Assembly: GCA_037447655.1 (NCBI GenBank)
Contig: JBBHKE010000820.1
Span: forward strand, 1-62,000
Source: Zygnema cylindricum
Taxonomy: Eukaryota > Streptophyta > Zygnematophyceae > Zygnematales > Zygnemataceae
Direction: 5' to 3'
Length of the DNA stretch: 62,000 nucleotides
A program made the translations under genes and the position numbers. The notes under the pieces were generated by a model. That model did not search any database. It was not told where the DNA came from and saw only the letters and a list, made by a program, of their open reading frames with translations. Of the stretch, positions 19,637 to 30,508 are shown in pieces (position 1 is the first letter of the stretch; every line of letters starts with the position of its first letter).

Positions 19637-22489
19637 AATATATATATACATATATACATATATATATATACATATATATATACATTTATACATATATATA
19701 CATATATATACATATATACATATATACACATATATACATATATACACATATATACATATATACACATATATACACATATATACATATATACACATATATA
19801 CATATATACACATATATACACATATACACATGCATACATATATACATATATACATATATACATATATACATATATACAAATATACATATATACATATATT
19901 CATATATACATATATACATATATATACATACATACATATATACATATATACATATATATACATATATACATATATACATATATATACATATATACATATA
20001 TATATATGTATGTGTATGTGTATGTGTGTGTGTGTGTGTATTTATATATATGTATATGTATTTATATGTGTATACATCTGTATGTTTGATGATGATTCAT
20101 GCAGAAGCTCTTGATTGGCAAAACCTGTGTAAGGAAGTGCCAATTTGTGAAGTGGAGTTTGAAATCTTGCCGTTAGTTATCTTTTTGTAACATAAAACAC
20201 GAACTTACTTCTTCTACACGTCTTATTTTTGCTTGGACTACTTAACCTGGCCTAGTTCACCATCGTGATATGTTTACAAAAAGCAAAAAGAAAAAGACTT
20301 TTCACAAAGCTGCTCATTGAACCCAAAAAAGATCAATCTAGTTTCATTTGGATTTTATCAATTTATGGAACACCGTGTCAATCTGTGAGACTGAGTTTTT
20401 TCGATTTCCACTCTAAGTTTTCAAACCTTTTGTTGGCCGTTGTTCTGGTGCAGTTCTTCAGTAAAACACAATGGTGGGTTATTCCACTCGTGTGGATACC
20501 TGTAGTCCTTTGGATGGAAAGTTCGGCTTTAAGAAAAGGACTACCTCTTGTTGAACTACCAGGATATTTAGTAGGTGGTGTCCTCCTCTGGTCCCTTGTA
20601 GAGTATTCATTGCATCGATTCCTCTTTCACATGAAGACTTCAAGCTATTGGTGAGTTACAAATTCACACCTCCCTTTTTCCCTCATGATTGTAACATTTT
20701 GTTGAGGGACTTGTGCATTATGTGTACTGTTTGTTGTTTGTTATTGTTTTATTTTGAATCCATTTCTTCTTCTTGCCACTTTCTCAGGTGTTTAGGAATG
20801 AAACGGTGTCCAATTGTCGCTTTCGGAGATTGTCCGGATCCCTGACAGCCAAGAGGCAAGCAGCACATGAAGCATGATTTTTCTCCGTTTAGTTTCAGTA
20901 ATGATTTTCATTTGGCTGAGGCCTGGGCTTCTGTGGTATTGGAAAATTTGGAAGGTTATGAGAATAGTTCAAATGTGCGAAAGTATTGGGAAACGCTAAA
21001 TGTCGTTTTCCGATACTATATGTCGTTTTCCCATACTCTACCCGTTTTATACGTTATAATATGCATATAGTATGCGGTGACCATATATAGCATTTCCAAT
21101 TGGTTTCTCACATTTGAACTATGGTTCTGAGCCTTAGAACCTCGGGAATTTAGGCACTTTCTATTGTCCTTGCAGTTCTGAACCGAGAGTCGTTTGTTTT
21201 TGGTACAGGTCGAATACACTTCATTATATATTTCATGGTTGTCATCACAAACATCCTTCTGACAGACTCCGTCTTGTCTTTCCTCCTGTCGCAGCTTCTA
21301 TGCTCGCTTTTCCGGTGAGTAATGGTGACTATAATGATACTAGGAAGATTACAAAGTATGAGGAATGGAACCTTGGATAATTTGACATATGAATGTTTAG
21401 AGTCAACTAGTACTACTAGTTCCTTCGTCTTTGAGAGTTGGTTTTCTTTTTTTTGGTCAATTGGTCAACAAGAGATTTATGAGAGAGAAGAGAGAAGGAG
21501 AGGGAGAGAGAGGGAGAGAGCGGAGGGGAGAAGAGAGAGAGAGAGAAGGAGAGGGAATTTTTCATGACTTGGGAAAGTGGAGGATTGCTTTCAAAATATT
21601 TCCACTCTAAGCTTCTTTAAAGGTTATTCCATTTCTTCCAACAATTCACGTCAATAAAGATTCTTGAAGCTAAAGCGTCTCACAAATAACAAGAGAGAAC
21701 CTTCATCGAGCATCTAAAAGAAAAGAGTATAAATCTGTCGTGTCTTTCAAGAAAGACAAAGAATGGATCCAGGAGCTTCAATTCTTGTGCTAATGGTATT
21801 TTGTCCTTATTCATTTAACTTAAATATAAGTCTTTATGGGTATCTTTAATTAAGTTTCGAGACTAAAACCATGTGGGATGGGTGTTGTGGTTCGACAGTT
21901 ATTCGTCTTTTTCCGGTGCTTTCTTTCTGGTCCAGTGACTATGGCTGTTTTTGGTGGAGGACTTTTGGGATATATCCATTATGACTTAACGCATTATTAC
22001 CTTCATCATGGCTCTCCTCGGGATAAAACATTGAAGGAACGGAAGGTGAGTAGGGGGAGGAGGGATGAGAGGGATGGGAGAGATGGGAAGGATGGTAGGG
22101 ATGGGAGGGATGTGAGGGATGGGATTTCCCCCAGCCACTACTTCTATTTGCCCATTATTTAGCCATTTTTTTTGTATTTACTATTTGCTACTTTGGTACA
22201 GTATTAACATGTTTTCTTAAGGGCGAACCGAAATATATTTGGTTGACGAAACGCCTACTTTTAGTTTTTTTTGTCTTAAAATAAGATCAAGTTTCATCTT
22301 ATGTAGTATTACAAAGTTAGTGCTTGCAAAGGATTGAAAGATTTAGATTCATTTGGTACAAAATTTTGTTTAACCTTTTTTTTTCTTTGTCAGATGTACC
22401 ACATGCGACATCACTTCAAAATGGAGTCACACGGATTCGGTATAACGTCCAAATTTTGGGACCGGATTTTTGGGACAGTTATCCCATAA
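18704..22489 (+). CDS. Fatty acid 2-hydroxylase, copy 2, exons 2-6
   Basis: Exons are 18704-18796, 20454-20650, 21209-21314, 21899-22045 and 22394-22489, all GT-AG and in phase, ending with a stop codon at 22487-22489. The last exon encodes [16 protein letters not shown] and then [13 protein letters not shown], supplying the final HXXHH box that copy 1 lacks. There is no equivalent of the first exon immediately upstream: GA repeat precedes the duplicated segment. Joined to the exons at 12013-12392, a full protein of about 257 residues results, similar to Arabidopsis FAH1 (237 as I recall). The locus may therefore be one gene with an internal duplication, or two alleles joined in assembly. Confidence 0.85.
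19130..19593. mobile_element. CGATA-rich MITE-like element in intron 2 of copy 2
   Basis: Duplicate of 13430-13890. The left end is intact ('gtgttgtgtattggca'); the right end has decayed to 'tgccgatatacact'. It directly precedes the expanded microsatellite. Confidence 0.6.
19594..20095. repeat. Expanded (ATATAC)n/(TATG)n microsatellite
   Basis: About 450 bases of TA, CATATATA and CACATATATA units, then TG repeats. Frames reading as strings of Y, I, C, V and M are composition artefacts. Confidence 0.95.
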
Positions 22490-24999
22490 AGAAAGTTGGA
22501 CCGAAAAGTAATTATATTATAAAGAAAAGGTGGACTGAAAAGAATATATGTGTTATCAAATTTTACTCGTAAATTATCAAGTTTTACTCGTAAAATCTCT
22601 CTCATACGGCAAATGGAGAGGTCATTGGGCATGGAAAAGGTTGTTGATTCACAAAATTGCCAATTTTGGTTAATAAGGCTCGATTGGTTACAAACATTTA
22701 ACGATTGTAGTTTGTCCCGTGGTTCTTATTTTGTCAAGTTTTATTATTATTTTCCCTCGATATTTTATCAGATGATCCAGTTTTGTCTTCAACAATTAAA
22801 ATCGTTGCAACTTTGACCTACAAAATTAGTTTTAATGGTAATAGGTTTTTGTTTGCAATTATTGCCTGTTATCAACATTAAAATTCGTATTTAATTTGCA
22901 ATTCAGGAAGGGTATTTAATTAGTCTTTATGTTGTCACCATTGACATGTTTACCTTCAAGAAAGTTGTTAATAGCCGTACGACTGTCAGGGATTTTTAGA
23001 TGTAGAAAATTTTGAAAGAAGAAAGAAGAAAGAACATTTTGAGGAACGTACAATTTTTGTTTATACAATTTTGGTAGTGAGGTTTATTTGCAGTCAGTAA
23101 ACATTTTTTTCAGTCGTCGCTCTGAAATTTGACTAACTTGCGATTGGGCAATTTTCATGTGGGTTTTACTATTATCAAGAGCAGTTTTTGTTTTTTTGTT
23201 TTCTGAAGTATTCTGTAAAGTAAGATTCTTGCTGTTTCTATATTGTGTGTCATTATGATGATAAAATGATTGATTATCTGACAGCCAGAAGCAAATCAGA
23301 TGAAAGCAACATAAAATCTGTAAAAACTCAACATATTAATTTGGAGGTTGCATCAGAGGGAATGAGACAGTCAAATATGCTTTGTCTGGCTTAAAAGGTG
23401 TGGTCAAATTAGACTCAGTTTTTGCTGATTTTTGTTCGAGTCTAATTTTTCAGTTTTAGCATTTCCGCCCCTTTTTGTTTCCCTGGACTCAGATGGTCTA
23501 CCATCGCGCTTTTTAATAAAATCCGGTTTTTTTTTTTTAATGAAATTATGAGCATTGCCATGAAATTGCCATTCTACACACGGGTTTGGGTTAGTAGTAG
23601 GGATAATTTCAGTGAATTATCTCAATTGTAGTAAAAATAAACCAAAATAAAAACAGCTGCTGCTAATACAGGCAGAACAGCATAATACAAGGGCAAGACT
23701 TTATTAAGAAGGTGCAATAGTAAACCATCTGAGGACATGGGAACCAAAAAAGTAAATGGCAAAAATGAAAACTAAATTTCGTGCAGCTATCTGAGGATAC
23801 CAAAATTTTCCTTTTACCTTCGAGATATGTTTCTGTCAAAAGTCATATTGTTAAACAAACGCCGGCATCCAGATGATGTGTGAATAACACTTGATTCAGA
23901 AGGGAAAGGTTTTTTCTGTATGCTTCAAAACAACGACAGAGTACACACATGCGAGACAAAAAAAAAATGCCATTTAGTATTGTTAAAAATACCATTTTGT
24001 ATGCACGTGGCGTCTCGAGCCAGCCATGATAGTATGTTTTAAATCTTTAATAAACCACATAATCTCACTTGTCTGTAATAAGCTTTTAACACTTCAAACA
24101 TTAACGCTTCAATTTTTAACTTTAATAGACAGCTGCCACTTTTCATTCATTGAATTTGCCTATGCAATCATCACCTAAAAACAACAGACGAAAGTAATAA
24201 AGACTAATAAACCTTCACATTCGTCTTTAAAACAACAATATCGACAGCTAAATATTTTCCCTTAAGAAATATATTTGGCAACGTGTTTCAAACATGAGAA
24301 TTTTAAGTACAGTTCCCACATCATCTTTCTACTTGTATCATCATTAATGGATATAAATATCATAATGGGACTTAAGAACCTACATTCTAAATCACTACAA
24401 AGCATTCAAAAATAATTAGTATGAGAACTTCTAGTCTTAATTATTCTATTTCCGGTCCAGATAACATGGGCGATTGTTAACTTCAGAAAGACTTCTTTGT
24501 CAAGAAAAGAAAAATTAGTATTATTAATGCTATTTTGCATTCAGAGGGCAAAAAAACCGGGACCAAATTATTGTTATTAATGGTAATAACGATTCAAAGT
24601 AAAGAGTCTGTCCACTGGTCACAATTTTGTAGTCTTTTATCTTACTTCAAAAGTTGGTCTTGATCATTGACAAAAAAACAAAAAGTTACAAAAAAGTTTC
24701 CGATACCGACATTCGACATGAGCTAATAGAAAAAAAACGAAACTTATTTGTTTGCCCTTCTTTTTACATGCTAAGAGCTTTTGTAACAGTCCAAACTTGT
24801 CAAATTTACAATAAAAAACGCAATTTATACCCATTGGTTTTTTTTTGTACTCTTGGTTTTTCATTATTGTGCGGCTAGTTTAGCTCATTTGCCCAAAAAG
24901 TTTCAAAAATTTACAACTTAATTGTCTTCCTAGAAAACAAAGTTCCAAAATGTTCCTGGTATAACAACTTCGTTTTCTTACTAGAAACCCTTTCCAAAC
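22490..24999. other. No gene recognised
   Basis: About 2.5 kb of AT-rich sequence downstream of the hydroxylase. Open frames up to 88 codons have no recognisable similarity and lie in T/A-rich stretches. The first few hundred bases should contain the hydroxylase 3' UTR. Confidence 0.4.
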
Positions 25000-25908
25000 C
25001 TACCATCTTTGCCACACCAGAGGAACAGGAACACTCTCATTTTTTTCGCTTCCTTTGTTCATTAAGTCCACTTGTAAGTCATTGTTACTCGTGACGACCG
25101 GAAAAAAAAGAGTGTTCGTTCCACAAACCGTAGTAGGATTGAATAATCTGTTATCTTGAAACGGTGACTCCGATACAAGTTGAACGGAAACATTAACGGT
25201 TCCGGGCTCCGGAAAAGGTTTTTTCAACGACTTTCGAATGGATTTCAGCTCTTTTTCAGCTTCAATAGTAGCTTTTCTAACTCCAGAGGCTTTCGCATCG
25301 TAAAAAGAACTTGTGGTGGATTTAGTCGTATCGAGTTCTTTATCTTTTCTACTACATTCTGCCCTAATTCCTTCGGAATCTGTATCAAAATTGGTAATCC
25401 CTTCAGTATTTTTATCAAGCTTGGCAATTCGAGAAGTAGGCTCTGTGACTTTTGTAGCAGTTTCAAAATTAGTTCCGGAACTTTTCGCAGTTTCTGTGCT
25501 TGAAACCAAATCATTTTTCATAACATTTGTGAATCCACTAGGACTTCCAAAACCTCCACAGCCTCTAAAATCGCTCCGAATGTCAACATTATTTGTGACT
25601 TTAGTTGCTCCAGTTTTATTTGTAAGTTTTGTAAGTTTTAAGGCTCGAGAATCTCCAGAATCCTCACTAATTTCAGAAGCTTTCCTATGTGATTTAGTAA
25701 CTTCGTCCGTACATCCTTCAAAAAGGTGACGTTTTGTCGTTTTTGTTTTCCGGTCTTCGGAAACAGAAAAGTAATTATTACTATTCTGTAAGTCACTCAT
25801 AAAACCGAGAGGTCCTGGAGGTTTTACTAAAGGTAAGGGTCCAGGATAATAGCTGACTGGTACCACGTGTTCTTCATTTTCTGGTTCTACTTTTTCTTGT
25901 CGAGCCAT
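25000..25908 (-). CDS. Hypothetical Ser/Thr/Lys-rich protein, possibly a first exon
   Basis: I do not recognise this 302-codon frame. It begins MARQEKVEPENEEHV, and residues about 18-36 are proline-rich (SYYPGPLPLVKPPGPLGF). The middle is rich in S, T, K, D and E and looks disordered, with no membrane segment or catalytic motif. The end is VPVPLVWQRW and a stop. The final codons overlap a good donor-like site (ATG|GTAGGT), so the frame may continue in an exon at lower coordinates that I could not find. A long uninterrupted frame in otherwise stop-rich DNA, with an ATG near the start, argues for a real gene. The CT microsatellite at 26067 would lie in its 5' region. Confidence 0.55.
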   Translation of the reverse strand: MARQEKVEPENEEHVVPVSYYPGPLPLVKPPGPLGFMSDLQNSNNYFSVSEDRKTKTTKRHLFEGCTDEVTKSHRKASEISEDSGDSRALKLTKLTNKTGATKVTNNVDIRSDFRGCGGFGSPSGFTNVMKNDLVSSTETAKSSGTNFETATKVTEPTSRIAKLDKNTEGITNFDTDSEGIRAECSRKDKELDTTKSTTSSFYDAKASGVRKATIEAEKELKSIRKSLKKPFPEPGTVNVSVQLVSESPFQDNRLFNPTTVCGTNTLFFPVVTSNNDLQVDLMNKGSEKNESVPVPLVWQRW

Positions 25909-26065
25909 ATTAATCTTATTATTATAATTATTTATTATTGTTGTTATTCAAACTGAAAAAGCTTAGACAATGAGAAGAAAAAAGAGTTTTTGTTGAAAAG
26001 GTTTCATAAAGCATGCAGAATAGAGCCTCTTTTCAACTCGGTCAAATTTTTCTTCTTCATTTTAT

Positions 26066-26066
<1 letters not shown>

Positions 26067-26121
<55 letters not shown>
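26067..26121. repeat. (CT)n microsatellite
   Basis: 27 uninterrupted CT dinucleotides, about 150 bases upstream of the ATG of the 25908 frame; GA on the sense strand of that gene. Confidence 0.95.
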
Positions 26122-26124
<3 letters not shown>

Positions 26125-26852
26125 TTTATAACATTTCATCCAATGGTTTAATACTTGCAACCCTAATGATTTGTTTCCTATGATTCGTCTCATAGGTCTG
26201 CATACATTTTTACTTTTAGGTCTGTCCAAAACCCTAGGACTCGAATTTTGTGTCTCATTGGTACAGAATGGCCGACCGACGTTTCGAAAGGACAAGAATG
26301 GCGAATCTACGGTCACGTGCTCTGGAAATTCCGGACTGCTGCTGGCGTTTTTTTTTTGTTCTTTTTGTTTTTTTTTTATTTGAGTTTTTTTTTTTTCCTA
26401 TTCAGCCCGGCCTCCTACGGGGAGGTGTCACTCCTGTCGTGTGAACGTGGCGGCAACTGCCTTGAGAAATTCATTATCGCGACACGTGTCTGACTGGTGG
26501 AGAAACTGTCACAGTGTCAGAAAATTTAGCATGAGTTCGGTCCCAGAAGTCGCGGAAACAGAAAAACTAGCCGGCCGATTTGCAATAAACTTGAATCGGA
26601 CGGCTCGATATTGTGGTGACATGATTGTGTAACTCGAAACGCTCCAAAGACTTTAAGCCTTATGGTGAGCTTGTCAAACATGCATTTCAACAACTAGATT
26701 CTCTTAAATTTTGTCGGTTTGATTTTGTCTTTTCCTTTATTTTGCTCTCATGTGATCCAGTAAAGTTTGATTTATCTTTAAGCAGCTCGGCAATCCCAAT
26801 GATCGTACGGTACATTCACTTTAAACAATCTGGATTCAGGAAGATTATTTTG

Positions 26853-26945
26853 TAGTGTTGTGTATCGGTAAAAAACTTATTGCGATAACATCGATACCGT
26901 TAGTTATCGGTTATCGAACGGTCAGAGGTCCGGATATATTGGTCC
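26853..26945 (+). repeat. Fragment of the CGATA-rich MITE
   Basis: Starts 'agtgttgtgtatcggta' and continues with 'gataacatcgata' and 'gttatcggttatcgaacggtc', as in 13430-13890, then breaks off into the dispersed repeat at 26950. Confidence 0.6.
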
Positions 26946-26949
26946 GAGA

Positions 26950-27184
26950 CCCAGAGGCAGAGGTCGCAAACGGTCAACCGAAACCGTGACCGACCGTTAA
27001 CCGACCGCCCGCGCCGGATCCGGAACAGACTCGGTTGCCAAACTTTGGGGGTCGGGCGGTTACGGTCGGTTGATTCACCCATGAAAAAAAAAGCGGTCGG
27101 TTACGGTCGGTCAACCAAAAAACCAAAAAAAATGAAAATTTTGTACTGTCCCTATAATCCAACATTCTTGTACTTTGTACTCTT
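26950..27184 (-). repeat. Dispersed 'cggttacggt' repeat, copy 2
   Basis: Inverted copy of 4026-4265: 'gaggtcgcaaacggt', 'ccggatccg', then 'gtcggttacggtcggt' units and 'ttgtactttgtac'. It abuts the MITE fragment on its left. Confidence 0.65.
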
Positions 27185-27214
27185 TGGCATCGTGGAAGTA
27201 CGTGACATCATGAT

Positions 27215-27470
27215 TAGCGTCGCAAATCTGACACGGTACTGTAGTAAGCTATTTATTACGCGACAAAGCGTCGCAAATCTGACACGGTAGTGTACTATTC
27301 ATTTCGAAAATCTTAGGGAACGCGACAAAGCGTCGCAAATCTGACACGGTAGTACAATATTCATTTCGCAAATCTTAGGCAACGCGACAAAGCGTCGCAA
27401 ATCTGACACGGTAGGAAGTTAGTAACACTATTCATTTCGCAAATCTTAAGGAACGCGACAAATCGTAATT
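27215..27470 (+). repeat. Tandem repeat with GCGTCGCAAATCTGACACGG core
   Basis: The 20-base core occurs near 27218, 27269, 27332 and 27393, each but the first preceded by 'acgcgacaaa'. Between cores lies 'attcatttcg', 'aaatctta'. Period is about 51-63 bases. The array runs to within 50 bases of the gap, which may hide more units. Confidence 0.85.
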
Positions 27471-27518
27471 ATTGGCTTATTCCGTCGTACATTGATTAAT
27501 TTTGTACTTTTTCGTTAC

Positions 27519-28168
27519 NNNNNNNNNNNNNNNNNNNNNNNNNNNNNNNNNNNNNNNNNNNNNNNNNNNNNNNNNNNNNNNNNNNNNNNNNNNNNNNNNN
27601 NNNNNNNNNNNNNNNNNNNNNNNNNNNNNNNNNNNNNNNNNNNNNNNNNNNNNNNNNNNNNNNNNNNNNNNNNNNNNNNNNNNNNNNNNNNNNNNNNNNN
27701 NNNNNNNNNNNNNNNNNNNNNNNNNNNNNNNNNNNNNNNNNNNNNNNNNNNNNNNNNNNNNNNNNNNNNNNNNNNNNNNNNNNNNNNNNNNNNNNNNNNN
27801 NNNNNNNNNNNNNNNNNNNNNNNNNNNNNNNNNNNNNNNNNNNNNNNNNNNNNNNNNNNNNNNNNNNNNNNNNNNNNNNNNNNNNNNNNNNNNNNNNNNN
27901 NNNNNNNNNNNNNNNNNNNNNNNNNNNNNNNNNNNNNNNNNNNNNNNNNNNNNNNNNNNNNNNNNNNNNNNNNNNNNNNNNNNNNNNNNNNNNNNNNNNN
28001 NNNNNNNNNNNNNNNNNNNNNNNNNNNNNNNNNNNNNNNNNNNNNNNNNNNNNNNNNNNNNNNNNNNNNNNNNNNNNNNNNNNNNNNNNNNNNNNNNNNN
28101 NNNNNNNNNNNNNNNNNNNNNNNNNNNNNNNNNNNNNNNNNNNNNNNNNNNNNNNNNNNNNNNNNNNN
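27519..28168. other. Assembly gap, 650 N
   Basis: Unknown bases. Any open frame across it is meaningless. Confidence 1.
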
Positions 28169-28439
28169 ACATATAAAACTACTGAATAATAATTGATCAG
28201 TTACCTACTTTATTTGGTATAATTCCGTGGAAATTTCAGACCCGAACTCTACTTTCTGGAGCAACTCCGGTTCATATAGAACCCATATGTCCAACTCTCT
28301 CTGTCTTTCTTTTAAACTAATACAACTTAGTTTTTCTTCGTTATACATTATACGGTCTTTTTACACTTTACTTTCTACATTTCCTAGACATTACTGGCAC
28401 CTTAAGACTATTTTTAATTTAGGGAAGTGAACTATTAAT

Positions 28440-30006
28440 TACCTCTTTTCAACAAATATATAAGACTTCCAACTACTTGTCTATATGGCTTTGAAGCCAT
28501 GAACTCTTCCTGCCCTGACTCTAGACTCTCGCTAATCATTATGCGTGAATCGGAGTCACTTCCTTCCAATTTTTATCAGAATTCCACGGTCATTACAGAT
28601 CCTTTACATCTTTCATTTCACATTTTTCTGGCATATTACATATTGCTTCTTTTTGATTCAACATAATCAAATTTTCTTTCTGTCTCTCTCAACCTGTATA
28701 CCCAAGATATACTTGGCCTCAACGAGGTCTTTCATCTCAAGCCCAGACTTTAAAGGTGCCTTAATATGGTTTATTTCATCCATTGACTAGTTAATAATAA
28801 GTCATCAAAATATACAACAATAAAATGAAGCGCATCCTCTCCTTGTATAACATATACAGAGTGATGTGAGCTAATTCTCTTGAAACATAGCCCAGTCAAA
28901 AACTCATCTAACTTCAAATTCCATTGTGTAAACGCTTGTTTCAACCCATACAAGGATTTCGTCAGTAAACACACTAATTCCTCCTTTCTTTTTTCTACAT
29001 ATAGTTCAGGTTGCTTCATGTAAATGGTCTTTTTTAACTCTCCATTTGATGCATTTCCATATTCTTTATGGCCATTAGACTCAACAAAATTTTGACTGTG
29101 GGAAATCTAACAACTGGAGAGAAGGCATCTTCAAAGTCAATTTCTTCTTTTTGATTGTACCGTTTTGCCACTAGTCTGTCATTATACCTTTTAATGGTAA
29201 TGTCTATGTTGAGCTTCACCTCAAATACTCATTTGTTGCAGATGGCTTTTCTACCCGGATGGAGATCCACCAGCTCCTATGTTTATTTCTCCATAATAGA
29301 CTTTATTTCATCCTTTGCCGCCTCGATCTACTGGTTTCTCTCAAGTGATGAAAAATTATCCTGAATTGTTAGAGGCTCCTCTGTAGCTGTAGAAAAAACA
29401 AAGTGAGAACTTGCTTGCAGATGGCTGCTAGATCTCCTTCCCCCGGAAAATTCTGCGGTTGAAATTGTTGACAGTCTTGGATTTGGCTTCTTCGTTCGAT
29501 TTGTAACCTGTGATGGTTTTGACTGTGTGACAGTTCGTTTTACCTGAGTTGAAACTCATGGTGAAGCATCTTGTAAGGGCACTAGGGGAACTAAAGGAAG
29601 AGATGTCCTACTTGTCAGGGGAAAGTAAACTCGTTGTGTATCGTGAAAAATAACATATTCATGTTTATCTTTTGCTGGTTGGTATGCCAGTTGAAATAAG
29701 TCAACCAAATCCTTTTTATCATTAATTTGTGTATTCTTAGAGATGATCACATTATATTATTCAAATACAAATACGTTATATCCCTTTGCATGATCATCAT
29801 ACCCCAAAAAAAATCCCCGATAAACCCTTATCATCAATTTTCCATCTATCCTGTGAAGTATCTAAGAAAAAACACTTGTTGCCAAAGATCTTAAAGTTGC
29901 TAACTTCAAATTTTTCTCCTTTCTAAAGTTCATAAAGTGTATTGCTAACAAATCTAAATGCAATTATGTTTTTAATATACAGCAAAGTTAAGTGTTTCAG
30001 CCCAAA
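28440..30006 (-). pseudogene. Degenerate Ty1/copia pol remnant, cut by gypsy-1
   Basis: On the minus strand, broken frames give copia landmarks in pol order. The integrase C-terminal region (FKIFGNKCFFLD, GYDDHAKGYNVF) is at about 29760-29930. Reverse transcriptase pieces follow at 29034-29219 (RLVAKRYNQKEEIDFEDAF), 28771-29019 (LTKSLYGLKQAF) and about 28690. Many frameshifts and stops mark it as old. The integrase end is interrupted exactly at the gypsy-1 LTR (30007). The 5' part is not on the far side, which is lost or beyond the other insertions. Confidence 0.75.
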
Positions 30007-30474
30007 TGTAACAGGGTACATAGATTAGTACTTAGCGGCTAGAAACTAGGTTGCTATAGTTGCGGTTTTAAAGCACCGCAGCAGGGATTCCATACTAGCG
30101 CAACATAGCAACGTAGCAATGTAGTAGATTAGCGTAGAAATTTAGGAGCGCAGCATAGCAACGCTGCAGAATGTAGATTGAACTTATTGTTCTAGAATGA
30201 TATTTTGGATACGTCTTGGTTGACCGTGAAGGTCCACGTGTACAATTGTCCCGTAATAGGTTGACTAGCCGACAGTTAGTTTAAAATAGTGGAGTAGACT
30301 TAGTGCAAAGGTAGACTCTTTGAGTAGACTTTCGCAGCGAGCGCTGGATGTTGTAATTTTCTTCCGAGTAATAAAGCGCAACCTTTATCTGTCTTTGTGG
30401 TGTGATCTTGCTGTTGCTACCAGAAGGTACTTGGTATCTTCCGCTGTTCACAGTAGTATTTTTTCTCTTTTACA
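30007..30474 (+). repeat. 5' LTR of gypsy-1
   Basis: Begins TGTAACAGGG and ends TTTTACA, the same as the gypsy-2 3' LTR (47914-48408). It includes 'gcatagcaac' repeats in the first half and 'gagtaataaagcgc' (polyadenylation-like) in the second. Confidence 0.9.
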
Positions 30475-30475
30475 C

Positions 30476-30487
30476 TGGTATCAAAGC
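30476..30487 (+). promoter_or_regulatory. Primer binding site, tRNA-Met 3' end type
   Basis: TGGTATCAAAGC, one base after the LTR. It resembles the common plant PBS complementary to the 3' end of initiator tRNA-Met, with one difference. Confidence 0.8.
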
Positions 30488-30508
30488 TACTCCTTGTGAC
30501 TCGACAAC

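Larger units (their letters stand above)
18621..22094 (+). repeat. Segmental duplication, right copy
   Basis: Counterpart of 12924-16045. The coordinate offset grows from 5697 to about 6050 through expansion of the ATATAC microsatellite. Exons are identical in translation where compared. Unlike the left copy it continues into unique intron sequence and the true last exon. Confidence 0.9.

Noticed and set aside
19592-20114. Frames of up to 123 codons rich in Y, I, C, V and M
   Set aside because: They are read from the ATATAC microsatellite in all phases.
24654-24878. Possible small gene of 74 codons
   Set aside because: T-rich sequence, open on both strands, no family resemblance and no splice or promoter support.
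26171-26632. Possible gene with frames of 63-81 codons
   Set aside because: Overlapping frames in three phases around poly-T tracts, none clearly preferred; it could be an exon but cannot be supported.
27215-27470. CRISPR-like repeat and spacer layout
   Set aside because: The host is a plant nucleus, spacers are related to each other, and there are no cas genes; an ordinary tandem repeat explains it.
27477-28196. Three open frames of 224-234 codons
   Set aside because: They consist of N bases of the assembly gap.
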